Positions 49,101 to 55,122 of a stretch of 64,000 nucleotides of DNA are shown here, piece after piece. Each line of letters opens with the position of its first letter. Positions within the stretch are counted from its first letter, which is position 1. The position numbers and the translations under genes are program-made. The DNA lies in assembly GCF_030463565.1 (NCBI RefSeq), contig NC_134653.1, positions 29,263,150 through 29,327,149 of the forward strand. The letters are read 5' to 3'. The notes under the pieces are model-generated. The model was not told the origin of the DNA, searched no databases, and saw nothing but the letters and a program-made list of their open reading frames with translations. The stretch comes from Pelecanus crispus (lineage: Eukaryota; Chordata; Aves; Pelecaniformes; Pelecanidae).

Positions 49101-51223
49101 AGTAGTTTTTGCTCCTGTATCATCTGATGATTTGATCAGAATGGCTTCTGTTGAAATCTCTCACGCTCTTACCTTTTGCAGAGTTCATACATACATCATC
49201 ACACATGTGTAATAGAGACCACACATCATACAACAGGTGCAACATATGTTATTTTTATATGGGAAACAAGCACTGGGCTGAGGCAAAAGTTGGGAATAGA
49301 GTCCAACAACTGGCGGATGTATAACTCACCCTTGGTTTTGAGATATAAAATGATAATGAATTGACAAGTTTCATCTGGGATTCCTGGACTGAGGTTCTTG
49401 CCTGTGCGTTTCCTGGGCCTTGCACAATTTTTTTTCTCACCTTAGTAGTAGTTGGGTTTTTTTGAAGTAGCATAGAGTCTGAATGCATGTTTTGTAGCCT
49501 TTTCTCTTAATTCTAGGAACATTACTTGGTTTTACTTGATTTTACTGTTTATCTAGGGGCATGTTTGCACTTTTTTTTTTTTCTCTTTTCTTTTTTAGAT
49601 TCTACAGAGCTGCCTAAGCGCCTTAGCCTGGACAGTTCCTCATCACTAGAGTCACTGGCTTCTGCTCAGTCTATTTCCAACCCTGTACCCCAGTATCAAA
49701 ACCCTCCATTCTCTCCTACTTGTCCGGACAGCATCGCATCAGATGCCATTTCTGTGTATAGCCTGAGCTCCATTGCTTCTTCCATGAGTTTTGTTTCCAA
49801 GCCAGAGAGCATGCCAGATGGTTTGGGACACAGAGGACGCCAGGACTACGAGAGGCCTAAGAACATCTATCCGCATAGGTCTGCAGTACAGAGCCAGTTG
49901 TCACCACAAACCAGCACTGTAGCCAGCAAAGATGAGGAAGAGTATGAAGGTTTTTCTATAATCAGCAATGAGCCTTTGGCCAGTTACCAGGAAAACATAA
50001 AACCAAGATTTTCCCCTGATCACAAACAGCTCAAAACTGGTCAGAGTGGAGGCATTAAAGAGTCTGTCAACTCCAAAGGGAGCGTAAGTACCCCAAATTC
50101 TCCTGTTAAAATGACTCTTATTCCCAGTCCAAATTCACCTTTCCAGAAAGTTGGGAAACTTGCAAGTTCTGATACTGGGGAATCTGACCAGTCTAGCACT
50201 GAGACGGACAGCACTGTCAAATCCCAGGAGGACAGTAATCCAAAGCTTGATCCACAAGAGTTGGCCCAAAAAATTCTGGAGGAAACTCAGAGTCACCTCA
50301 TTGCTGTTGAACGTCTTCAGAGAAGCAGCAGCCAAATTAGCAAGAGCAACAATTCAGATGATGGGGCTTCTACCCCAGCAGGTGTGTCTGCATTCAGATC
50401 TTCAGAGACTAGTGCATTCAGCCGGCCAATCAGCTCTAGTCAGAAGAATCAGTCTTCACCTCTTGCAATTAAACCAAAGCCTCCAACAAGGAGTTCATCC
50501 CTTCAGAAAGTGAGTTCTGGCTATAATAGCCCTACGACATCAGAGATGTCAAACAAAGAAGGCACCGGCCAGTACAGTGGGCAGCCATCTCCAAGTTGTG
50601 ATTCACATGGGTCCTTAACTGAGCAGCCTCACTTTAAACTCAAGTACCCCAGCTCTCCCTACAGTGCTCATATTTCTAAATCACCCAGAAATATCTCTCC
50701 AAGCTCAGGGCATCAGTCTCCTGGTGGCAGCACTCCATCTCCTGCTCTTTCTTACTCCTCAGCTGGTTCTGCTCGCTCAAGTCCAGCTGATGCCCCAGAC
50801 ATAGACAAATTAAAAATGGCTGCCATTGATGAAAAAGTGCAAGCAATTCACAACTTAAAGATGTTCTGGCAAAGCACTCCCCATCACTCCACTGGCCCAA
50901 TAAAGATTCTCCGAGGAGCTCCTGGAACAATGACTTCTAAGAAAGATGTCCTCAGCTTGCTCAATTTATCTCCACGGCACAACAAAGAAGAAAGTGCAGA
51001 TAAGCTGGAACTAAAGGACCTGTCTATTGAACAACACCTTGCTTCTCCACAAAAGAACCCTCCAAATGGACATAGGCGCCCTGAAACTACAAATGCAGTG
51101 ACATCAACTCATTCTCCACCTTCCAGCAGCACTCCAGGAACCGCACGCCCCTTGAGGCTGCCATCTGGGAACGGTTATAAATTTTTGTCACCAGGAAGAT
51201 TTTTTCCTTCCTCCAAATGTTGA
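8845..51223 (+). CDS. TTC28: TTC28, tetratricopeptide repeat protein 28 (3' 17 coding exons, spliced)
   Basis: Seventeen GT-AG exons join in one frame: 5,999 coding bases, stop TGA at 51221-51223, about 1,999 residues. Numbering the codon at 8847 as residue 1, about 16 TPR-like repeats of 40 residues occupy 1-660, a linker follows, a CHAT domain (caspase-like fold associated with TPRs) spans about 915-1236, a conserved helical region runs to about 1458, and a Ser/Pro-rich tail covers 1459-1998. I recognise the protein as TTC28 (also TPRBK/KIAA1043), which is reported to associate with Aurora B and spindle midzone structures and to be needed for mitosis and cytokinesis. The first TPRs and the start codon lie upstream of the window. 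No signal peptide or membrane segment is visible in this part. The locus is compact compared with the very large human gene. Identity rests on recalled similarity, not a search. Confidence 0.96.
10187..10565 (+). other. TTC28: Short TTC28 intron
   Basis: A 379-base intron with donor GTAAGG and acceptor CGCTTGTAG. I see no repeat or RNA gene. An antisense ORF across it is a chance ORF. Confidence 0.9.
10566..11089 (+). CDS. TTC28: TTC28 exon: second TPR exon
   Basis: This 524-base exon (acceptor TGTAG, donor gaag/GTAAGA) completes the split Arg and encodes residues 448-621 plus one base of a Gly codon. It continues the 40-residue TPR register with about four more units, for example [20 protein letters not shown] and [20 protein letters not shown]. 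The acidic and aromatic positions typical of the TTC28 repeats are kept. If the donor is not used, the frame stays open for about 54 codons into the intron before a stop, so unspliced RNA would give a protein lacking the CHAT domain. Confidence 0.97.
11090..12696 (+). other. TTC28: TTC28 intron, GC-rich 3' part
   Basis: A 1,607-base intron. Bases about 12470-12690 are GC-rich and contain the CCCGGGC-type runs around 12590-12620, just before the next exon. I found no transposon. The antisense 256-codon ORF over 12439-13209 overlaps real sense exons and reflects base composition. Confidence 0.75.
12697..12806 (+). CDS. TTC28: TTC28 exon: last TPR-like repeat
   Basis: A 110-base exon (acceptor CTTTTCAG, donor accag/GTATAC) encoding residues 623-658. 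It contains [14 protein letters not shown] and [14 protein letters not shown], the last recognisable TPR-like units, which close the superhelix. It ends in phase 0. The match to remembered TTC28 is close to complete. The flanking intron 12807-13118 (312 bases) shows nothing else. Confidence 0.96.
13119..13248 (+). CDS. TTC28: TTC28 exon: TPR to linker
   Basis: A 130-base exon (acceptor from a C-rich tract ending CCCCCCAG, donor cttg/GTAAGA) encoding residues 659-701 plus one base. It starts [14 protein letters not shown] and contains [20 protein letters not shown], a helical linker between the TPR array and the CHAT region. The following intron 13249-13672 (424 bases) shows no feature. Confidence 0.96.
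13673..13891 (+). CDS. TTC28: TTC28 exon: linker before CHAT domain
   Basis: A 219-base phase-1/phase-1 exon (acceptor CTTTTCAG, donor gggcag/GTGAGG) encoding residues 703-774. It carries [20 protein letters not shown], the E-R-x-R-x-R-A-x-x-D-L motif found before CHAT domains in many TPR-CHAT proteins, then [20 protein letters not shown]. The latter is the first beta-strand region of the caspase-like fold. Being a multiple of three, it could be skipped without shifting the frame. Confidence 0.97.
13892..15914 (+). other. TTC28: TTC28 intron
   Basis: A 2,023-base AT-rich intron with donor GTGAGG and acceptor CCTTGCAG. I see no intact repeat, RNA gene or additional TTC28 exon; the exons on either side join in phase. 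Confidence 0.8.
15915..16080 (+). CDS. TTC28: TTC28 exon: variable linker
   Basis: A 166-base exon (acceptor TTGCAG, donor acccg/GTAAGC) encoding residues 776-829 plus two bases of Arg. It starts [11 protein letters not shown] and ends [17 protein letters not shown]. The central stretch, about [20 protein letters not shown], looks more divergent from the human protein as I remember it than the neighbouring exons, as expected for a loop insertion. Confidence 0.94.
19192..19214 (+). promoter_or_regulatory. LTR promoter core: CRE plus TATA box
   Basis: TGACGTCA at 19192-19199 is followed seven bases later by TATATAAA at 19207-19214. This is the arrangement of an LTR U3 promoter that could respond to CREB/ATF factors. 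Activity is inferred only from the motifs. Confidence 0.6.
19346..19378. repeat. (AAT)n/(TAT)n microsatellite, self-complementary
   Basis: Five AAT units run directly into about six TAT units, so the two halves can pair as a hairpin. It lies inside the LTR between the TATA box and the ATTAAA signal. Confidence 0.9.
19578..19667 (-). mobile_element. CR1 LINE 3'-end fragment
   Basis: About 90 bases beginning AGAATCATAGAATC and containing TTTAGGTTGGAAAAGACC match the 3' terminus of bird CR1 elements read in reverse. The copy is severely 5'-truncated, stopping after CCACTAAACC. It lies about 70 bases from the next CR1 in the same orientation. Confidence 0.8.
19739..20310 (-). mobile_element. Truncated CR1 LINE with 3' end of reverse-transcriptase ORF
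   Basis: On the minus strand an ORF at 19822-20307 encodes the C-terminal part of CR1 ORF2, with the family motifs [28 protein letters not shown] and [13 protein letters not shown] and the H-W-x-R-L-P-R-E-V-V signature. The element is 5'-truncated at about 20310 and antisense to TTC28. It lacks the reverse-transcriptase catalytic core and cannot move on its own. Confidence 0.93.
20860..22165 (-). mobile_element. Truncated CR1 LINE including reverse-transcriptase core, frameshifted
   Basis: The CR1 3' end lies at about 20860 (CATAGAATCATAGAATG). Minus-strand ORFs at 21964-22167, 21615-22046 and 21292-21519 carry, in order, the RT motif [12 protein letters not shown], then [13 protein letters not shown] and [10 protein letters not shown] (the F-A-D-D catalytic aspartates), then the downstream connection and thumb region. 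The three pieces lie in different frames, so the copy is dead. The 5' end is truncated within ORF2 near 22165. A 20-base direct duplication sits at 21361-21400. Confidence 0.94.
21361..21400. repeat. 20-base tandem duplication inside CR1
   Basis: GCTGGACGCAGTGCTCCAGA occurs twice in a row, differing only at the last base. A normal CR1 has one copy at this position, so it is a local duplication after or during insertion. Confidence 0.9.
26278..26418 (+). CDS. TTC28: TTC28 exon: acidic linker before CHAT
   Basis: A 141-base exon (acceptor CTCCTGCAG, donor aacag/GTGAGA) encoding residues 831-876 with split Arg codons at both ends. It contains [37 protein letters not shown] and RNNLLN. The length is a multiple of three, so skipping keeps the frame. 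The match to remembered TTC28 is very strong. Confidence 0.96.
26419..34499 (+). other. TTC28: Large TTC28 intron
   Basis: An 8.1-kb intron. I see no CR1 or LTR. Bases about 30440-30900 are GC-richer and rich in GGGCAGG-like words, and resemble a decayed repeat that I cannot classify. An alternating TA/TG/CATA-rich tract lies at about 33060-33135. No additional TTC28 exon fits. Confidence 0.7.
33060..33135. repeat. Alternating purine-pyrimidine (TG/TA/CATA) tract
   Basis: A degenerate microsatellite made of TGTG, TATA, CATATATG and CATACATACG-type units inside a TTC28 intron. No function is evident. Confidence 0.7.
34500..34644 (+). CDS. TTC28: TTC28 exon: start of CHAT domain
   Basis: A 145-base exon (acceptor TTTGCCCACAG, donor gaagga/GTAAGC) encoding residues 878-925. 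It contains [22 protein letters not shown] and [15 protein letters not shown]. The L-Y-D-L-L-I-x-P-M segment is the usual opening of CHAT domains. The sequence RRQTS looks like a basophilic kinase site, which could suit regulation by Aurora-type kinases (inference). It ends in phase 0. Confidence 0.96.
34645..39115 (+). other. TTC28: TTC28 intron with internal CpG-rich segment
   Basis: A 4.5-kb intron. Bases about 34940-35430 are distinctly GC- and CpG-rich (CCACGTGG E-box, CCCGCGCTGG, GAGCGGCAGCGC), with ORFs on both strands caused by composition. The rest is ordinary AT-rich intron, including an AAAC-rich patch at about 36605-36635. I see no exon that would fit between the flanking phase-0 exons. 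Confidence 0.75.
34940..35430. promoter_or_regulatory. Intronic CpG-rich segment, possible regulatory element
   Basis: CpG density here is far above the surrounding intron. There are a CACGTG E-box and several GC-box-like words. It could be an internal promoter, an enhancer, or a decayed GC-rich repeat; sequence alone cannot decide. Confidence 0.35.
39116..39295 (+). CDS. TTC28: TTC28 exon: CHAT domain N-terminal half
   Basis: A 180-base phase-0/phase-0 exon (acceptor CCTTTTCAG, donor tccaag/GTCTGA) encoding residues 926-985. It contains [21 protein letters not shown], the strand-turn-strand with E-L-Y-L-I-P-F typical of CHAT domains, then [15 protein letters not shown]. The donor GTCTGA departs from consensus at +3 to +5, so the exon may be inefficiently spliced. 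It is skippable in frame. Confidence 0.95.
39296..40404 (+). other. TTC28: TTC28 intron
   Basis: A 1,109-base intron with a weak donor and acceptor CTTTCTCTCTAG. No repeats or RNA genes recognised. Confidence 0.8.
40405..41125 (+). CDS. TTC28: TTC28 exon: CHAT catalytic region (pseudoactive site)
   Basis: This 721-base exon encodes residues 986-1225 plus one base. The CHAT histidine is present in VHFATH (His codon 40648-40650, residue 1067). The strand that normally ends in the catalytic cysteine (L-S-A-C) reads VVLGSY, with Tyr at 40882-40884 (residue 1145). Downstream are [20 protein letters not shown] and [16 protein letters not shown], the conserved C-terminal CHAT motifs, then SHPSNWAG. 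The family fold is intact, but the nucleophile is absent, so a binding rather than proteolytic role is likely. If the donor (gggcag/GTAGGA) fails, the frame stays open 34 codons before a stop. Confidence 0.97.
41126..42850 (+). other. TTC28: TTC28 intron
   Basis: A 1.7-kb AT-rich intron with donor GTAGGA and acceptor AATCCTGCAG. No repeat, RNA gene or extra exon seen. Confidence 0.8.
42851..42975 (+). CDS. TTC28: TTC28 exon: end of CHAT domain
   Basis: A 125-base exon (acceptor CCTGCAG, donor catctg/GTAAGA) encoding residues 1227-1267. It starts [20 protein letters not shown], where the W-A-G-F-x-L-I-G segment that closes CHAT domains spans the intron, then [20 protein letters not shown]. 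It ends in phase 0. Confidence 0.96.
42976..44034 (+). other. TTC28: TTC28 intron
   Basis: A 1,059-base intron with donor GTAAGA and acceptor TTTTCCCCAAAG. No recognised elements. Confidence 0.8.
44035..44266 (+). CDS. TTC28: TTC28 exon: post-CHAT conserved region
   Basis: A 232-base exon (acceptor CCCCAAAG, donor cctag/GTAACA) encoding residues 1268-1344 plus one base. It begins at a GTG valine ([12 protein letters not shown]), which is an internal codon and not a start. It continues with [36 protein letters not shown] and TTIQSLL. The frame stays open through the donor for about 115 further codons (to 44613). Confidence 0.96.
44267..44705 (+). other. TTC28: TTC28 intron with long read-through frame
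   Basis: A 439-base intron with acceptor TTTTTCAG. The exon frame continues open for about 115 codons to a stop at 44611-44613. The translated stretch shows no resemblance to TTC28, so this is intron, but retention would give a protein with an alternative C-terminus. Confidence 0.85.
44706..44782 (+). CDS. TTC28: TTC28 exon: short helical exon
   Basis: A 77-base exon (acceptor TTTTTCAG, donor acagg/GTGAGT) encoding residues 1346-1370 ([20 protein letters not shown] and on to INR). It ends in phase 0, immediately before the microexon. Confidence 0.95.
44783..46903 (+). other. TTC28: TTC28 intron
   Basis: A 2.1-kb intron with a strong donor GTGAGT. The long pyrimidine tract TTCTTTCTTTTCTCCTCTC (46854-46872) precedes the microexon acceptor at 46901-46903. 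No mobile elements seen. Confidence 0.8.
46904..46927 (+). CDS. TTC28: TTC28 24-nt microexon
   Basis: Eight codons, AVKNMVGM, lie between acceptor CCCGAAG and donor GTGAGT. The peptide AVKNMVGM joined to [11 protein letters not shown] matches TTC28 as I remember it, and the phases (0/0) fit both neighbours exactly. A CT-rich tract about 30-50 bases upstream is the sort of enhancer microexons need. Skipping would remove eight residues without changing frame. This exon is too short to appear as an ORF. Confidence 0.92.
46928..47747 (+). other. TTC28: TTC28 intron
   Basis: An 820-base intron with donor GTGAGT and acceptor TATCTTCAG. Nothing else recognised. Confidence 0.8.
47748..47877 (+). CDS. 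TTC28: TTC28 exon: post-CHAT conserved region
   Basis: A 130-base exon (acceptor TATCTTCAG, donor ctctag/GTAGGA) encoding residues 1379-1421 plus one base. Its segments include [33 protein letters not shown] and HEFLAAL. This amphipathic region is strongly conserved in the family as recalled; its function is unknown. Confidence 0.96.
47878..48978 (+). other. TTC28: TTC28 intron
   Basis: A 1,101-base intron with donor GTAGGA and acceptor TGCTACAG. No recognised elements. Confidence 0.8.
48979..49086 (+). CDS. TTC28: TTC28 exon: post-CHAT conserved region
   Basis: A 108-base exon (acceptor CTACAG, donor tttttg/GTAAAG) encoding residues 1423-1457 with split codons at both ends. It carries [20 protein letters not shown] and [12 protein letters not shown]. 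Its length is a multiple of three. The next intron (49087-49598, 512 bases) ends in a long T-rich tract (49571-49596) and shows no other feature. Confidence 0.95.
49599..51223 (+). CDS. TTC28: TTC28 terminal coding exon: Ser/Pro-rich tail
   Basis: This exon encodes 540 residues (1459-1998) and the TGA stop. It starts [20 protein letters not shown] and ends [25 protein letters not shown] apart from minor details. It is mostly disordered and Ser/Pro-rich, with an acidic patch [18 protein letters not shown], a helical patch [20 protein letters not shown] and another, [20 protein letters not shown]. Three S-P-x-K/R CDK-type sites occur: NSPVK (about 50099-50110), ASPQK (51044-51055) and LSPGR (51188-51199). 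The acceptor is a very T-rich tract ending TTAG. An upstream ATG at 49526 lies in the intron and is not the start. Confidence 0.97.
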
Positions 51224-51791
51224 AATGTCTTGAGTACCAGCTGATGATTTCCAAACTTGTAAAAGTATTTGCTTCTGCCCACTTGCCTTTATCAATACAG
51301 AACCATTATCTAAGAAGCCGTGGTCATACCCACAGTTGGCAATGCACAGGAATGTGACAGATTGGCCCTGTCTGTCGCTGCGTAGAAACACGGGCCTTAC
51401 ACAGATGGGTTTTAGTTTCCCTTATCAGGACCTTGGCCAGACTCACTTGATAACAGGTTCTATGTAGTGTTCAGTATTTGCAGCAACAGGTCCAATGAAT
51501 CTAGTTGACTGTTCATAAAATACTAGCTTCTAAGGCACCTACTTGTATTTCTTAATCTAACAGGAGGTTTTACAGCTGGCTTTTTATACAGAAATTATAC
51601 ATATCAGGGATTGGAGAGGGAAGTGAGAGGAGGCAGAACTTTTATGTATACCACAAAGAAAGCATGCACAAGTTTCTGCCTGGAGAAGTACAAGCCATTT
51701 ATTTGCTTGCTTTCAAAGGCTGACAGAGAGGACAAGATAACATACCTCTAGATATCTCTGCCAAGTTAGCCAAACACAAGAAATTGCTGGC

Positions 51792-51797
51792 AATAAA
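51792..51797 (+). terminator. TTC28: Candidate TTC28 poly(A) signal
   Basis: AATAAA lies 569 bases after the stop codon, the first canonical hexamer downstream. The GU-rich region after it is weak, so more distal sites may also be used. Confidence 0.45.
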
Positions 51798-52689
51798 ACT
51801 CTGTAGCAGCATGGTACTGGCAGTTCTCTCGCATCATTTAGAGGCTGGTGAAACAAAGACAAGAGGACAGAGGTGCCCCATTCTAAAACCTGCGTCTCGG
51901 GTAACTCTTTTCTGGAGGGAAACCTTTCAGGTGATATTCTGCTAGGTGGTCTGCTCAAAAAGAATGTTTGGGGTATAACGAGCAAGGTGAGCCTCAGCAT
52001 GAGGTAGTGAGTGTGTGTCAGAGAGACAAGATCTGGTTTTATGGAATGCTCTGATCTTTCTGGCACACAGCATTACGATGGTGAAATTTTCATCTTGGCA
52101 AGTATTTGCGCAGCACAGATGTCTTCTGTTTGCTAAGTGTGCACAGAAGAGGGTTACAGACACTGAAGCTCAGAACATTATTTTACAGTTCCACAGTAGG
52201 CAGGAATGTGACATCAGTTTATGTGATTTAGAAATCACTTGACCAGATAAATCCTTCACTGATCCTGCTGAATCATTCCATATAGCTCATCACGGGCAGG
52301 TCTGCAAAGCTTTCCCCTGCTGTGGAAGAAAGTTTCTTTTGGAGCAAGTATACCAGCCTAAGTAGATGTCAGTGCAACAGAGTATGTGCATGAGGCAGCA
52401 AGCAGAGTGGCTATACGCAGAACCTGTGCGCCCTCTGATCTGCGGAGAAAAGAGAACCAAGAGCACCCCAGGGGTGATGTGTAAAGTAAGCTTTCCTAGG
52501 CTAGATGGTATTTAGGTGTTATGGATCAAGTTGGAGATTATTTCTTTTAAGCGGCTATTGAATGCAGTGATGTAATCAGAATCAAAATGATAATTTACAT
52601 GCACTGAAAACTGTGGGCATGTGGTAGCATTAACTCAGCCACACTGCACACTTAGATCCAAGCAAAGTATTTCACAGGCCGTGTGCTAT

Positions 52690-52870
52690 GAAGTCGGAGC
52701 ACTGGATCATCGAGGCTTTTGGTTTCTATTCTGCACTCCCAAAATTTGCTGAGTGACTGAAGGCTAATCACTTCACCTCTCTGTGCCTCGTCTTCCCTTT
52801 CTATCTAAATGGGGATAGTAATACTTACCTACCTACCTCACAGAGGTGTTGTGAGGCTTAATTAATTAGG
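52690..52870 (+). mobile_element. MIR-like ancient SINE copy
   Basis: The order of words fits the tRNA-derived core-SINE MIR: AGCACTGGATC near 52698, then TGAGTGACTGAAGGCTAATCAC, then CACCTCTCTGTGCCTCG, then AAATGGGGATAGTAATACTTA, then CCTACCTCACAGAGGTGTTG and TGTGAGG with an AT-rich end. I recognise this as the CTCTCTGTGCCTCAGTTT...ATGGGGATAATAATA signature of MIR from memory. It is in the sense orientation in the TTC28 3' UTR or just beyond it. Confidence 0.75.
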
Positions 52871-54596
52871 CTCTGAGTTTTAGCTGGATCTTAAGTCAAC
52901 TTCCAGTCTTGCAACTGACTACCTGAATGGTGAGTGCAGTCAGCTCTGTAAACGTATTAGGGGCATATTGCTGATGCAGATAATTGTTGCACTTATCAGG
53001 TCTGGATGCTCTTCTTGAAAATATGGATCTGATCATTTGTGATTTTCTTAGGGATCTTGGAGGAAAAGCATGATAGCAGGACAGAGGATTCAATTCTGAT
53101 ACCAGAATATAAAATTACTTAGGCACAGCTTACTCATGGTGCATATATCAAATGCCTGCTTTGAGTATAGTCTAGAATCTGCTGGTTTCGGGAGAATGTT
53201 TTCCTTTCTGCATCGCAAGAAATTAACACAAGCACTAAAGGCAAAGAATATAGGGCTGTGTTACAGTCAGCTAACAAGGTATGGATGATCACAAAAGTTT
53301 CAGTGCAGAAAGACAAAAAAAGTAGTTACTCATCTACTCATATTATGCAATGTAGCAAAGCAGTTGAGTAAATCTGTTCAACTTATGTGATGCAGGTTAT
53401 TTGTCTGTATATTACATCTTTCTGTGATGGTTTGGTGCTAGATATCATCTTCTTGTCATTTGGCAGGAAAAATCAGAATAGTGGGCCAAAATGAGTCAGT
53501 ACAGCGTCTACCCAACATGTAGACGGTTATGTTGCTGATCATGCATGTGGTCACAAGACTGCTGAGAGACTTCCTGTGACCTAATCTGTTTCTAACCAGC
53601 ATAACTGTTTTAAAACGACATCCCAGGAACATCCAGGATGGAAGTGGGCAGCTTTTTGTTTATAGCAACAGCAAATACTCCCTGTAGTGCTGCATAACAT
53701 GCCAGAAATAAGCCTCTTTACTTGTAGTTTACTTCCATAACTAAAGGATCTTTTAATCTGTAGAAATTATATATTGCCATTTTGGTACAACCCATTTTCA
53801 TGCTGCCAGTAGGTTTCATACTGGCTTGAAGTTTTCAGAAAGAGCTAAATCGGGGCGGGGGGGTGGTTCTTCTGTTGTTTTTTTAAGGGGCGGGGGGAGC
53901 ATTAGAAACAGGGAAGGGTTCAGATGTAGAGGAAGTTCAGTATTTGGGAAATTGGTGTTGTATAAATATGGAAGGTAAGTGTCACTACAAGAAGTCCTTT
54001 GGGAAATGTGTTTCCATTGACTTGACACAGGGCACTTCCATTGGCTTAATGAGAGCCGTGAAGATGCATGCTTGCTCATGGCTGGGAGACACTTCACACA
54101 CCTTGTGCCTCACTCCTCCACTCCCTGAATGAGAAACAACCCCTTTGTGAGGAAAAAAGAGTTTTATCAGGTTTGCCCAGTAAGTGGAGAAATTCAGGAA
54201 ATGAAAATAACATGTTCTCCGTTTGATATTAGAATTCCTTCTGTGGAGTTTAAATGCATTTGTCGTTGTTGTATTTGTGCATGGTACAAGTGACAACACT
54301 GCTTAATACAGTGAGCAATAAGAATTAGGTATTATCCACTTTCACATTAAACCTGCCACATGCAACCATTCCCCAAGGCCATAGAATGTATTTTAGTTTG
54401 GTTTTGCCCAGTACATTTTACTGTGTGAGATTACAGATCTTTTATTGACTGTCTTTAGTTCCAACTAAATGGGAACAGTAAACAATGTCTCTGATCAAAA
54501 TCCAGTTTAATTTGATTTTGTTGGTTAGCCTGTACTCTGGCCTGGTACTGATTTTCCTTCTCTTTAATCATACCTTACTTAAACAAGGAAAAAACA

Positions 54597-54977
54597 TTGA
54601 AGGGGTCCTACACCCACGTATATCACTCTAGGCCATATTTCTTTTCATTAGGTCAAACTCATTCTGTGAACATCTCTTTCAAGTTGCAGAATAGATCCAG
54701 GTGCACAGAAATACCTGTGAATCTGTTAAGAAACACTGGTCGTTTCAGGCTAGATGGTAATAATGGATTTGAGCAGTTTCGGGTTCATTGCATTGCCACG
54801 CTGTCCAGAAAGGCTGCACATGTGTGTGGAAAACTTGGCCCCTCGGTTGCAGAACTCCTTCAAAAGAGCATTGAAGATCGTAACTCAGAGAGGACTGTCA
54901 GCAAAGACTCTTCCAAGCAGCAGCCTTTAGCACTTGCTCTCCTTGTATGCAGTGTTAGCCATGTTTGGCCTATATGA
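54597..54977 (+). other. Unexplained 126-codon ORF with possible splice acceptor
   Basis: An open frame of 126 codons. A good acceptor (TTTCTTTTCATTAG, ending at about 54651) lies 55 bases inside it, leaving about 108 codons to the TGA. The predicted peptide has mixed composition, including FRLDGNNGFEQF and CGKLGPSVAELLQKSIEDRN, and the DNA keeps several CpGs unlike its flanks. ATTAAA-like signals follow at about 55003 and 55117. I recognise no family. It could be the last exon of an undescribed gene, conserved 3' UTR of TTC28, or chance. Confidence 0.25.
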
Positions 54978-55116
54978 ACTTCCTTTGTAAATTAAAACTC
55001 TGTTTCCAGACAGCATTAAACTTTTTATATTATGAAATTTACCATGTAAAAAGATTTTCATATTTTTATTGAAATTGCTAAGGCATTTGGCCTTCCTTCT
55101 TTGTGATTTCAGTGTC

Positions 55117-55122
55117 TATTAA
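55117..55122 (+). terminator. Candidate distal poly(A) signal
   Basis: ATTAAA within TCTATTAAAGCATGAG, followed by T/G-containing sequence. It could end a long TTC28 3' UTR of about 3.9 kb or the unexplained ORF-containing transcript. Confidence 0.35.
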
